Below are positions 34,401 through 48,400 of a stretch of 64,000 nt of DNA, piece after piece. Positions within the stretch are counted from its first letter, which is position 1. Each line of letters opens with the position of its first letter. A program made the translations under genes and the position numbers. This stretch comes from Loripinus fragilis (Eukaryota; Mollusca; Bivalvia; Lucinida; Lucinidae), in NCBI GenBank assembly GCA_964019695.1, contig OZ026520.1, positions 30,104,120 to 30,168,119 of the forward strand, given 5' to 3'. The notes below the pieces were generated by a model. It ran no database searches and was not told the origin of the DNA. It saw only the letters and a list, made by a program, of their open reading frames with translations.

Positions 34401-37400
34401 AGCTTCCAGTGAGCACTACAAATGTTTCAGTGGTTTGTTTATTTATTAGATTTGATTCTTTAGGTCCAATCAACAATCTTTCAGTTATGTTGGGATGGTC
34501 TTCCTGGGTTGAACCAGTACTATTGAACCATTACTAAGCAAGGATTAATATGTCTTGCTCAAGGACACTATGCAGTGACACTGGTGAGGCTCAAACCCGC
34601 AGCCTCTTGGTCTCGAGTGAAGCACTCTACAAGTGACACACTCTACCACTGATCAACTGTGCTCCCGAAAAATGTTTCATTATGTCAATTAGAATATATC
34701 ACTATTTAGTTTTAAACTAGCTTTGTGAGAATCAGATGTGTCGCCTGGTAAAACTAAAGTAAAAAAGGGCCATAACTCAGACAAATTTGAACTTGGCCTG
34801 TACTTTACAATGCTTTACCATTCTTTATCATATGACGTCGCGTCTGAGAGTGAAATAACAACATGCATTAAAATCGATAAACAGCTAGTGGTTTACAGAT
34901 TAACCGGAAACTTTATGAAATGACGCTTTTAAAGTCACGCATATGGCAAACCCTAACATTTTCACGCCAAAAGTATGATAAAATTATTTTAATGTCATAT
35001 GATAAATAGAATCTAACATTCGTGCTCCTGTATTATTGAATTTATTAAACTCGTTGCGAAAAAGAGACAAAATGCTCGGCAAGCCTCGCATTTTATCTCT
35101 TTTCCCCAACTCGTTTATTAAATTCAATAAAACATGAGCAGGCATGTAAGATCCTCTATGTAAACTTTGACTGGATTTGATCAATTGATTCAAAAGTTAT
35201 TGATCGGAAAACCAATAGTGTGACGTCACAGACAACCGCAACACCGACAGAGACAGGATCCCTATGTGTCTGCCTTGTATGCCTACTAACCTGGATTATA
35301 TCTATCAGAACAGGTAAAGTATCCTCCATGATGACACATGATTCCTTGGCCCCAGCGATCATTTGTTACAACTGTATCTTTAACTGGACTGTAAAATAAA
35401 TTTGAGCCGTAACACGTGATTTCCAACAATGTGGCATATTGACAAGTGTAGACTCAGACGAGCCGGTGCAGCCTCCTTTTAAGCTTAGAAACTCCAAATG
35501 ATGTTAAGTCTGTAGCTTAACACTCCTAGAATATTCAAGCGACCAGCAAAGGCTCTGTTCCGTCTGCGCGTATGCGCAGGCTGGTCTGTGCCTTTGCTGG
35601 TTGCACATACCACATTGTTGGAAATCTCATGTCATGGCTCATTTAGCTAATTCATGTGAAAATGATACTTATTCAAATAGGTGACATAGGCCCAAATAAA
35701 AAAAAAAATATTGCATGTGAAATTGTAAATATTTTCTTATCCAGAAGTTTAACTTTGTTTTGGGTGCTCAAAAGAACTGTATCATTGAGAAGGTTCTTTT
35801 GAGTACCCATAATGTATGTTTTATTGGAGAAAAAAAGGTTAATTTTAAATTATGCACTCTAATCTAAATGCCTGGGTGACAGGATAAGACTTAAATGAGC
35901 CTACACGTCCATGCTGTTATACACAAGCCATAAAGGTTCACGCGAAATATGAAGAAACTGGTCTCGAGGTTATAAAACTTTTTCATGCTCAACTCAACTG
36001 AGCAAGAAATTTTAAATCCTCATTACAAATAAAATGCTGAAAAATAGAAAATTATTTTGCTTTCAAACTCTCAGATGTATTCATTATGATAATAAATGTT
36101 AAAGAGCCAACTATTAATTGGCATTTTAACATTTATGAGCATGATAACTTTCATGCTCAGTTGAGTTAAGCATGAAAAAGTTTTAAAACCTCGAGGCCAA
36201 ATCAAACACTTGACATATACTGTAGTTTAACTGGGTAGCTGCACATATTTGCAGCAAAATTTGAAGCTTCTATTAAAGCAAACCAGCATGATAAAAATAA
36301 GCGTTTTAAATTCAACTTAATTCGAATATAACTTTGCCCCTGATAATTTTTGCAAACAATTTGGATCACATATCAGCATTCCCTAATTGTTATTTTTAAG
36401 TCAATTTTGAAAAAAATCAACAGACAGTCTGCAAAAAGCATGCAAAGTTACCCAGCATATAAAGAGATAAGCACACTTTCAAAGCATACAAACTTTCATT
36501 CAGGAACAGGTTTAAGGATCTAAAATTTTGAACACTATTTGCCTGCCTAAAAGACTTGACAAACAGGCCGGACCCAGATCAGACTGCTTCTGAAGAAGCA
36601 GTCTGATCAGGGTCATCCCTGTTTGCTATTGTGACAAGCAGTTTGTGAATTCCAGACCTGATACCTACTCCCATTCAGCTGAAGTCCTACACTCCAATTG
36701 TTCATATTTCATGTTTATAAACTGTCATTTGCATCTTTTGTTATCATTCCGAATGCAAATTACAAATCCAGAAAAAGTCAATTCATTATATGAATGCATG
36801 TGTACATCTAACCTGTTGGACTACCCTGATACCCAGAATTTTATATGAGAACAGGAAGAGAAAAATGTTCAATGTTTTAGGACATTTACCATACCTTTCA
36901 TTGTAGAGCCAAGCAAGAAAGCCAGTAGAGTTCCAGTAGACATCTTTGGCATCCCAGTCCCCATCAGACCAGACTACATCAGGTTTATACTTGTTTACTA
37001 GCTCATACAACTCCTGTCCAGTCTTTTGCTGCAAAGTAACAAAGGATTTTCAACTCAACATTAGGGTCAGCTTGTGAGATAATGGTACTTATTATATACC
37101 TGCAAAGAAATACACCTGATACAACCCCTTTTCCGACTCAAAAATACAAAATCTTGTAATACCCTACTAGGGTGATATTTTTTCCATATCACCATCCTAC
37201 ATGTTTTACCCACCTCACAAGCATAAAACCCAGCACCTGACGCCGATAACACATTTACAATTCTCTAATCACTAAAATCACAACCCACTCTATCTGACGT
37301 GTTGGCGATAAGCCTTAATTACTTTTCCGCATTAAAGAAAAGGAATTAAACATGATAACGCATTTTCCTGCTCTGCTGAACATGTCTACACAATGTGACG

Positions 37401-40400
37401 TCATCAAAAATTTGGCGCGTCATTATTTGCTACTGTGTTGCATCGCACATCACAGGGTATGAAATTTATATTTTTGTTGTGTTTATCACTGAAATGGAAG
37501 TGTTTGTTGTTGTTTTTATGTAGGTATATAATAAAAACATTATTACTTTAGCAACTTGATCTGATGGGTTGGATCACATCTCGTGGCTGCGCCAGGAACG
37601 ACCGAATCACACTCGACTTCTTCTTGTGTGATCTGATGTTCCTGGCGCAGCCACTTGACGTGATCCGACCCATCAAATCAAGTTAATAAAGTAATAATGT
37701 GTATTTATCACATATTTGGGATATTTTTTCTAGATTAGCGTTCCGAATGATAACAAAATATGCAAATGACACTTCATAAAGTGAAATTTGAATAAGCACT
37801 TTCCGGCCATCTGGCTAACTGCCTGCCATGATGATAACTGGAAGTCATGTATTTTGAACAGAGAGTGGTTATCATGAGATATTGTTCATTAGATGGCATC
37901 AGATGTAAACATGTGGCATGATGTAATACTAAATTTACACCTGTTCTCTGTTTGACTTAAATTTTTGTATGTCAAGCCCATTAAAAAAGTGAACTGGAAT
38001 ATGTCATAAACAGATTATAACACAGGATTTTGGTTATAACCCTCAAACATTATGAGCCCTGGAGCTCTTGGGCTGAAAATGGTGTCTCAGGTTGATAATC
38101 TGAGCGATAACCAAACCTATGTGTGTAATTATCACATACGTTGTATTTTGCAAAACCATATTTTTAAAGTTACGAAATATGACACCTTTGCAAAATTGCA
38201 CTGTCTCTTCCTATTAACCCAAAATATATATGATTCAAGTGAATATCTCAACAGATAATTTATTTACATGTTTCATGTCTATATTCAAAGGAAGAAAAAC
38301 TTAAAGAAATGTTGAAATGTAACTAAAAATGTGATGAAATCATTTATCAGAGTGCATAAAATACAGTTTATTCAGTGCTTAACCTCATTTATGTCTAATG
38401 GACTTTCCCATCCTTATCAATTGGATGAGTCCATTACCCTTTTTAAGGGTTGTTCGGTGGTTATGTTCATCTTTATTCAAATTTTAAAAGAGTTTAATTT
38501 GATTCTTTACATCCCAGTTAACAATTTTTCAGTTATGTCTGAACGGGTCTTCCTTGGGTTGAACCAGCTCTAAGCAAGGATTAATGTGTTTTGCTCAAGG
38601 ACACAACGCAAAGCCGCCGGTGAGGCTCTAACCCGCAACTCCTCGATCTCAAGTCAGGCAATGAGCCACTGCACTCCCTAAATTTTAAAAGAAAATTCTA
38701 TTACAAATTAAAAAACAAAACAAACATTGTAAGCACAGTGGAGACCCTGATCAGATGCCACATTGTATATATAGCAGCATTTAAAAAACAACAACACTGG
38801 TTTGTACCTTAAGCTCCGAGTGAGAAAAACCTGCTGCAGTTTTCTAATGATCGCTGTACCAGTTACCCAGTATCATGCCGATGTTATTTGATTATCATTC
38901 ACAGGTATAAGAATATATATACTATATTATACTACATGTGATTATGTATATAAATTGAACAAAGGGGGCCTTAGTAATAGCTCTTCTGCCCAAGGTCTGT
39001 TGCAACCAATACTATGCGTAATAAGTTTAGCAATTTCTTATGTTTCGCAATTTTTTTGTGCTCATCTTTGTGCAGTGCCGATCAATTTCAATTGCAATGA
39101 CGAGAACAAGATCTTAGGCAAATGAAACCATGAAAATTCAGACGTCATCCTTAAATTAGGCATTTGGGGAGAGGAAGAATTGCAGATGGGGCCAGTAAGC
39201 AAAAATCACATCCGTTGTAAGTAATGCTAAAATGATAAGCATGTAATTTTTCGCTTGGTGGTCTTTCATCTTCCTCATGCATCGTACACCTATAAAAACT
39301 ATTGATTATGTGACAGGTGTGATAGAGATTTCATGCTGAAAAAATCAGCTGGCAGCAGTGACGTCAAAACGTAGTCATCATTTGATTAAACTTCTAAGGT
39401 TAGTTGGCATTTCAATTTAACAGAGTATCAGTTTACAAAGATATCATAGGGTTACAATGTAACTCATCTTATGGTTGATTAAAACCTTAAGTTACTGAAA
39501 AATAGTGCGACGCATGTGTGAGATAACAGTGACGTTAGATTTTATCTTTCGGCTCGTGCACTGTAGTAGTGAAGATGTTTCATTCAACAGTATTTGTTTG
39601 AATGTGTTGAAAGGCATCAATCAGTTTTACTTGTTAATGTGGTTCAAGAAAACCCGACTAGAAACACCGTTTAAAGGCGATAACTTAAAAGCATTAGTAA
39701 AAACGTCAAATGTTAAAACTTGGTCCTTTATTTCTCTGAGAAAACTCAGAAAATGTCAGCATTTGCTATGCTTTTTTGGTTTTCAGTGACCAAACAGTCT
39801 TTTGAAAATGATTTCGGCTTCCACCAATGACCAGAAATACCCACGTTACCAGCTAGTCTTAAAATTAAACGTCACTTTAGCACGGCCGCTGCCTTTGGTA
39901 ATTCTGTATTTTTTTAATGGAAAATCTTGTCAGATGATCGGCGCTTGCATCTTCATGACAGCAAATAAAACTCAAGATCTGATGAGGATGGGCTCACCCA
40001 TACAAAACAATTGCTAAATTTCCTGTGCATAGTATATTTTATTGTGTACTGTATGGGTGATCCCTATAACCCTACCATCCTACCAATATCATAAGTCGGT
40101 ATTTGAAAGATTTAAATAGATACAACTAATGAAATGTTTGGAAAAAGTAAAATGAATGAACCTTGTAGAACCCCATCAATATTAAAAAATGGAAACGTAA
40201 AAAATGAATGCACCTTGTCTAAATCCATCAGTATAAAATAAAAAGAGGACATAAATCCTTGTAAGTGTATTCTTATTATTTGTGTATTTTTGAAAAAGAT
40301 AATTATTATCTTAAAAGAATGAAGCATCAAAATAGCCATATTCACTTTAACAATCTATATTCACAGTTTTAGATAAACAATTTTTTGGAGCGTAAATTTG

Positions 40401-43400
40401 TAAATCTTTTCTTACCCATCAGTTTTAACATATGTTTTGGGAGCTCAAAAGAACAGTCTCATTGAGACGGTTCTTTTGAGTACTCACAACATATGTTTTG
40501 GTTGAGAAATAAGAGAATTAGTTTTTCGTTACGCACTCTTAACTAAAGTACTGATATCTATCTTATTGTATCTCATAGTAAATATCTTAAATGGGCCTTC
40601 TGCCACAGTATAGGTTGTCTCTGTCAATCACATCAACTGGAGTTCTTCTTGTTAAAAATACATAACAACCAAAACAAACCTACCAAGTCATTAGTGTAAA
40701 TCAAAAGATGATAATCAACTAGTCTGTGCACATCAACCATGGCTGGTAGTAATTAATGTAGACTTGATAACAAGATTACGGCACTCCATATACTTATGAA
40801 TCAATTAGTGTGCAGAATTGCAATGTGCCTGTGAAAGATTTTCTTCTGATAGCAGTTGGGCTTATATGGGTTTACATTCATTGCAAATAGGTTAAACACC
40901 TCAAAAATCTTTATTACCTCCCCTGATGACTCTTATGTTTTCTTACCACAACAAACTTGTTGGTCGTCCAGTTGTTAGCTTTGTCTTCTAAAAACAGCGG
41001 ATTAAACCATTCAAACAAAGAATGGTACAGTCCAAAGTGGATACTAGTCTTGCTCCTGATAGAATTCGCCAACATACCTAGTATAACAAAGAAAATAAGA
41101 GTGCCAAGTGGCAATGGGTCGCTCACCTGAGTTTTATTTAAGTTTCTTATATATGTATATTTGAATATGGGCTCCGGACTTGAAAAAAACCTGTCTTTCG
41201 TCTTTGAGAACAACAAAGGTAAGACCAGCTTAGTGGTAGAGTGCTTGACTCTAGAATAAGGGACTGCGGGTTCGAGCCTCATGGGCGTCACTGCGTTGTG
41301 TCCTTGAGCAAGACACATTAGTCCTAGCTGAGTAATGGTTCAACCCAGGAAGACCCATCCCGACATAACTGTTAAATTATTGACTGGAACGTAAATAATC
41401 AAATCAAACACTAGAACACATTCGATGGCGCGCCATCGCAAATCCCCACGCTCTCAAAGATATCTAATGGTATATGATCCTTTGACCCCATCCCAAGGTC
41501 ACCAGTTTGATCCTAGGGTTAAAATTTTCAGTGTATTCTGGTCTGCTGCTCATCCCCTTTAATTTGATATGCCACATGACCATGCTCATAAAATTAAATT
41601 TTTGACCCCCCAGCACCCCAAGTCCAAAACCCTGGGGCATGCATGACCCAGGGGGCAGAATAAAAATCCTGTCTAATATGTTTTATATCTTTCATTTATG
41701 AGAAGACACACAAAGTTTAGATTAAAAATCTTTGAAATTGACATTGTAATTGGGATTTAATGATATTTGACCTTTTGGCCCCTCCCCAAGGCCCCAGGAG
41801 GCGGGGACCCAAAAAATTGTGCCGTTGCATGTGCCATTCATGTAAGTAAATTACACACCAAATCTGGTTGAATTTCGGAAAAAAAATATTTGGACCCCCC
41901 AACCACCCATGGTACCCCCAAGTCCCACCCCTGGGGCATGACCCAGGCGACGGAATGAAAATCCCGTCTGATATGTTTCATATCTTTCAATTGTGATAAG
42001 ACACACAAAGTTTGGTTAAAAATCTTTGAAATTGACTTTGTGATTGAGATTTAATGATTTTTGACCTTTTGGCCCCTCCCCAGGGCCCCAGGGGGTGGGG
42101 ACCCAAAAAATTGTGCTGTTGCATGTGCCATTGGTGTAAGTTACTCACACACTAAATCTGGTTGAATTTCGGAAAAAAAATTTTTTTTGACCACTCAACC
42201 CCCCACGGTACCCCCAAGTCTGACCACTGGGGCATGACCCAGGCAAGGGAATGAAAATCCCGTCTGATATGTGTTATATCTTTCATTTGTGAGAAGACGC
42301 ACAAAGTTTGGTTTAAAAATCTTTGAAATTGGCTTTGTAATTGAAATTTAATGATATTTAATAATATTTTACCTTTTGGCCCCTCCCCAGGGCCCCAGGG
42401 GGCGGGGCAAAAAAATGTGCCATTGCACACCCTTTCCATGTGAGCAACTCACACACCAAATTTAGTTGAAATTCGTCAAACGGTTTAGGAGGAGATAGCG
42501 TGACGGACGGACGGACGGACAGACGGACGGACAGACGGACGGAGGCGATTGCAATATCCCCGACTGGGGATAATAAAAACAAACATCTGTGCAGTCTGAT
42601 CAGTGCCTTTCTTATTTGCTTTTTGGAAAGTCTCATATATCTAAACTTGCTACAAGGGAAGTTTCATTTTTCTAGCTAGTCTCTGTAGCTGAGGAAACTG
42701 ATTTCAGCCTCATTTTGTTGAAAACCCAAAGATAGGTTTTGTCGCATCGAGGCCCATATGAAGTTCAAAATGTATATGTTGCAGAAATTAAGTTAAAAGT
42801 CAGATGTGAATAGTTTCCAAATCTTCAAGGCAATATGTAGAAGAGGAAATTAGTCTCCCCCCCCACCCCCCCCCCCCCCCCCCCCCCAGGAAACAGAAGA
42901 ATCAAATTTAGCACTTCTCCAAAAAGCAAGTAGAAACTAGAATTGTTTTTCTACAAAAAAAAACAACAGATGTCTCCCTCCTTTTGGGTCAAAAGGATCA
43001 AAATGTCAGTAAATACAATTACTAATCAAAGGGAAATAACTCCAAAATTAAACAAATCTGAGTTATGGTTCTTGTATATGACACATCATCTTATTGTGCT
43101 TTGTGCCACATCGTCTTATTGTGCTCCACAACTGCATGAAGTTTCATTCAAATAGCTCAAATAGTTTTCAACATACAGAGCAGACACGAAATAGCATTGC
43201 AAATGATCAAAGGAATATAAGTCAGAAAATATGCAAAACAGAGTTATGGTTCTTGCACATAACACATGGTCTCATTGTGCTCTACAACTGTATGAAGTTT
43301 CATCCTAATAGCTTGACCAGTTTTCAACTTACAGAATGGACACAAAATTGCATTTACTAATGTTCCAAGAGGAATAATTGGAAAACATATACAAGCAAGA

Positions 43401-45408
43401 GTTATGGTTCTTGTGCATGACAAATCGTCTCAATGTGCTTTACAAATGTATGAAGATTCATCAAATATCTTTAATGGTTATCAAGTTGTAGAGTGGACAT
43501 GATTTTGTAACGGACAGACAGACGGATGAACAGACAGACATGCTGGGAAAAACATATACCGACCCTGAAGGGGGGAGACCTAATGACCATCACTTGCTTT
43601 TTTAGCATGTGAAAACAAATCACTTGCATGTATATCAACCAAACCATGCAACACAACATATGCTGCATTGCAAACAGTGTAGATCCTGATCAGCCAGATT
43701 TTTCATTCTTCTGGACCTACACTGTTTGCAAGGAAATAAAAAAAAACGGGTTAATTAGAAAGATGATTTTAAAGATTTTCTTTTTGTCACACAATCTATA
43801 CAATACAGACCTGAATGCGGACTGAATTAGTTCAATTTTCTTTTAAGTAATACTTAGAAAAAATTGTTATAATTTCATTTTCAATGAATATGCAAGTTGA
43901 TCAACACCTTTAGCAAGTGAGAAAAACAGTCAGTTGCTATTTTAGCAAGTGGTTTATTAAAGTCTTAAAATTTGATCTTTGACACTTGCTGCCTAGGTCA
44001 ATGAATGCATCTTATCATATGACGTCGCGTCAGGGAGTGAAATAACGCCATGCAATAAAATCGATAAACCACTAGTGGTTTATAGATTTACGGGAAACGT
44101 TATGACGTCCATAACAACCTTGTGTACATAATGACAAAATAATAACATTTTTACGCAAGAAATCAGATTTCAAAGTATTTGTCATATGAGAAATAGAATC
44201 TAATATTTGTGCTTGTGTATTATTGCATTTATTAAACTCGTTGCAAAAAAGAGATAAAATGCTCGGCAAGCCTCGCATTTTATCTCTTTTCCCAACTCGT
44301 TTAATAAATTCAATAAAACATGAGCACTCATGTAAGATCCTCTATTTATCATAAGTAGCAATTATACACATGGTTTAAAGGTGAGGATCTGAATAGTTTC
44401 CATGATTGAGTCTGAGTGTGTTTGTGTTAAACATCCCACCAACAGCTAAGGCCATATGGAGAAGGGGCCGAGCCAAGGCTTAGAGTCTCATCCCACAGAC
44501 TGGAGGAGCCAGGGATACCATTTTCATACAGCAGACCCTTATTGTGTATCACTAAGAGAAGGAAATTCTTACCAACAAGATCCTTATTGGGTCCAACCGC
44601 CACTGAGTTCCAGGTAAAAGAGTACTTCGAGGGCCAGTTAGTGAACCCTTCATGGTGCTTGCTTGTCAGTACAACATATCTGAAAAAAAAAGTGAGCTGT
44701 GACACGTGATTTCCAACAATGTGGTATTTTGACAAGTGTAGATTTAAATGAGCCTGTGCAGCCTCCTTTTAAGCTTAGACACCTCAAATGATGTTCCGTC
44801 AGTAGTTTAACAGTCATAGAATATTTAAGCGACCAGCAAAGGCTCTGATCAGTCTGTGGGTATGCCCAGGCTGGTCTGAGCCTTTGCTGGTCGCACATAC
44901 TAAATTGTTGGAAATCTCATGCCACGGCTCATTAGTCTTACAACTTAAAAAAGCATAACCCTATGTATACAGGAAACCCCTAAATGGGTACCTTTACAAA
45001 CAGTGAAGACCCAGATGAAATGCCACATAATGCAGCATTTAATCAGGGTCTACACTGTTTGTTAAAGTTTAATAGATCTTCAGAAAAAAATACAATGTTT
45101 TTTCTTAAGTTATAACCTGACACCCCAAGGTAAGTGCAATGGACTATCCCAAGTTTATTGTATCAAATCAAAAGGAAGAATCCATTAGTATACAAAGGGT
45201 TAACTTTGTCCTGCTGAGTAAAATCATGGGTGAAAATTTTTCAAAAATATTGAAGTTTAGAAATTCAAATCAGGGCTCAAGCTAGTTTAAAATTTTTTAA
45301 ATACTAGCTAGCTACCAGGAATTCGAATTGGGGCCCACTGATGTTTTTGATACCCCTGTACCTTAATCAAAGATCTGATTGATAAGATTGATAATGATGA
45401 TGATGGTG

Positions 45409-45439
<31 letters not shown>

Positions 45440-48400
45440 ACTACTTAATTTTTAAGAATGCTTAAATGAAATATTAAAATCTTCAATGGTCAATGGTCTT
45501 TAAGGTCACTGCCCACACCTGGGCGATTTTTTTCCAAAAAATAGATTTTTTTCATTTTTTGATATTCTGTAGTACATCATATTATAAGCAAAATAACGCA
45601 AAATAAAGAAAATTAACCGTCCAGTTCAAAAGTTACAGCTCTTCATTATATGGCCTATGTTGGCTTTTTTATGCAGCTTTTTGGAAACTCATTAAGACAA
45701 GTAAAATATTCTGTAACTCAATTTTATATTTGAAAATCGTTATTTCAAACAAGCATGCCAAGCCATAAATAATTAAGAACTTTTTCTCAAACCATTCTTT
45801 TGCAGCTTTACAAGTATTTTTCTTCATATCACGCTTTCAAACCAGCGTTCACCGATATTTATGCCTTCATTTTCGGCAATTACTGACTGATAATTCAATA
45901 TTTAAACATACTTTAAAAAAAATAAATTTTTCTAATTTTTTTTTAGGAAAGTGATCATTATATAAGATGCGTTATGACAAAATTTAAAAAAAAATATCAC
46001 CGTCTAATTAGTGAGATATTACCAAATAATTATCCCTACCCCCTAAACTATAAATTAATGAACTTAGCAGGCTTTTCTTATTTCTAAGCATGTTAAAACC
46101 TTACGAACCGAACACTGTTGATTAAAATACCTCACTGTGAACTTCCAAATGAAACTATATGTACTCCAAATACTTGGAACACTTATATGCATATATGTGA
46201 AGACTTTTCAATTCCAAAAACGATACCAAAATACCCCACCCACGGTAAAAAGAAACTTATCCGCATTTTGTCTGAACACCTAGTCGATATATTTTGACCA
46301 AATTTGCATAGATACACCATTAGGATAGAGATGTAATGTTTTGGGGACATTTACCGTTTTTCAAGGTCACGGGGTAACTCTGCATGTCAAATTTAGGTGA
46401 AAATGTGCTGTTTTAATATGCATCGCTTTAATTGATCGATGCATATACTTCATGTACTCATCCAAGAATTTGAAATGTTTTTCAATCTTTGTTGCGGCCT
46501 CGGGCGCCATACTAATGCCCGATCGCGAAGCAAGGCCAGACCTTAACACTTGTACAGAGTTGGTTTATTTCTATTAGATCTATATATCCCTTGACGGACA
46601 TCTTTCAGTTGAAACATGTCAAATGTAGAGTAACCTTGGAGATTAGCAAAAATTTTAGCGTAAAATTGTAAATATTTTATTGCTCATTATTTTTATATTT
46701 GCTTCGGGTGCTCAAAAGAACCGTCTCACTGAGTACCTATAACTTACCTATGATTTGGTTGGACCCGCATTTATATGAAAAAGGTTATTTTTGTGCCCAC
46801 ACCCTTCCCGCTACTGAAGGGGGTATTCAGTGGCGCGGAGGGGGAGGGGGTACTATTTTTGGTACGGATCCCGTCGGCGTTGGTCATGGGCAGAATTGGC
46901 CACCAGTAGTCTAGAGGGGCTAGACATTTTCTATGCGCATATCACATGAACCAGGCTTGAAGATTGGGTCCGCATTTACATGAATATAAATGAGCATCGA
47001 TGAGACAAAACCTGTCTTCAGGGTTTCCGATAAGATCATACCAAAACCAGCCTTCTCAGCCACTGAGACTAGATAGAAAAGTGAAATCTCGCTTGGAGCA
47101 AGTTTAGATACGATACTATGCAATTTGTGAATAGCAAAGGCGCTGATCAGACTGCGCGGATGCGCAAGCTGATCTGCGCCTTTGTTGTTTGCAGACCCCG
47201 ATGGCAGAATTCCTCGCGTACCTTTAATAATTTAGAGTAGGCCTACTATAATTTAGAATCACGACTATACTTGGGTCAACCTTAGCCCAAGATAGCCTTG
47301 TAGCTAAATATTGGAACACATTTGACATAAGGCAAATTGTTTAGGAAGCAAACTAAAGCGAGGGACTCTCAACGTCAACGTCAAGTTCAATACTTGTCGT
47401 TTACGCATAATGACGTCATAAGAGCAAGTGACGTCATTAGCGCACCTCAGGTTCAAAGTAGACGCTAGAGAACGTGACGAGATAGTCTGTCTTGGTGAAA
47501 TTTTAATGCAGGTAAAATAAAACCAGAAAAACATATATAGATCTATATACAAGTAGTTATATCATGATTGTTGATGTGGACTGTCAAAAACCGCGAACAG
47601 TCGACTGACATTTCCCGGGTAAAATGCTTGTTCCATTACACTGACTGACATTTTTCTTCTCACAGAGCTGAGCGTCCATCGTTTAGTATCCGTAAAGAAT
47701 GCCAACTTTTGTTGTTCATTATACTTAAAATTTTGTTTGCATTTTTTAATGTTATATCAATCACTTTCAGATTACCAACGTGCAGTGTAACGGACATTAC
47801 TGTCGGTAGAAAACATATCATAGTTGCGTAAAATCACACTTTGCCATAATCGAACACTACCAAGTATTACCTCCCTTGATGATTTAGAGTTACGGTTATT
47901 GCTATGGGTAGTGACCTTAAATAAACTGAAAAAAAAAACAGTTAGCTTTACAAATCTGGATATAGAAAGGATTTTTTTAAAATCCTTAATTTGAGATAAC
48001 GTCATTCTGAACACTTCACTGGTAAATGCTCTAAAATTTTGAACATTACCTGTCTGCCAAAAAGTCCTAGACTAACAGTGCAGATCTAGATCAGACTGCT
48101 TCTAAAGAAGCAGTCTGATCAGGGTCTTTCCTGTTTGCTGCTCTGACAAGCATTTTGTGAATTCCAGCCATGATAACCAACATTTTATTAGAGAACAGAC
48201 AGAGAAAAGTGTTTGAAATTTGAAGCCAGTTTCATTGAGACAGTTCAATGATTGACATGAATTCACTAGCTGTATAGATAGCATTAAGAACCCTGGCCAT
48301 GAGGTTATAAACTTTTTTCAAGCTCAACTCAACTGAGCATTAAATTTCAAATGCTTAAAAACCCTAAAATGCTGTAAAATATAGACTTTTCTTGCTTTCA

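Larger units (their letters stand above)
35642..36894 (-). other. Fucosidase intron 4, including hairpin repeats
   Basis: Holds a MITE-2 piece (about 35700-35880), MITE-5 (35963-36196) and a MITE-3 hairpin module (about 36520-36665). No gene seen. Confidence 0.6.
37029..40946 (-). other. Fucosidase intron 3
   Basis: 3.9 kb. It holds a long inverted repeat (37538-37699), a SINE-A (38495-38680), a MITE-2 piece (about 40415-40557) and AT-rich sequence. Short open frames (38331-38573, 39505-39789, 39802-40017) show no domain and I do not call them genes. Confidence 0.55.

Noticed and set aside
43471..43570. CRISPR-like spacing in the GACAGACA repeat blocks
   Set aside because: Units are degenerate tandem repeats without unique spacers, in a eukaryotic genome.
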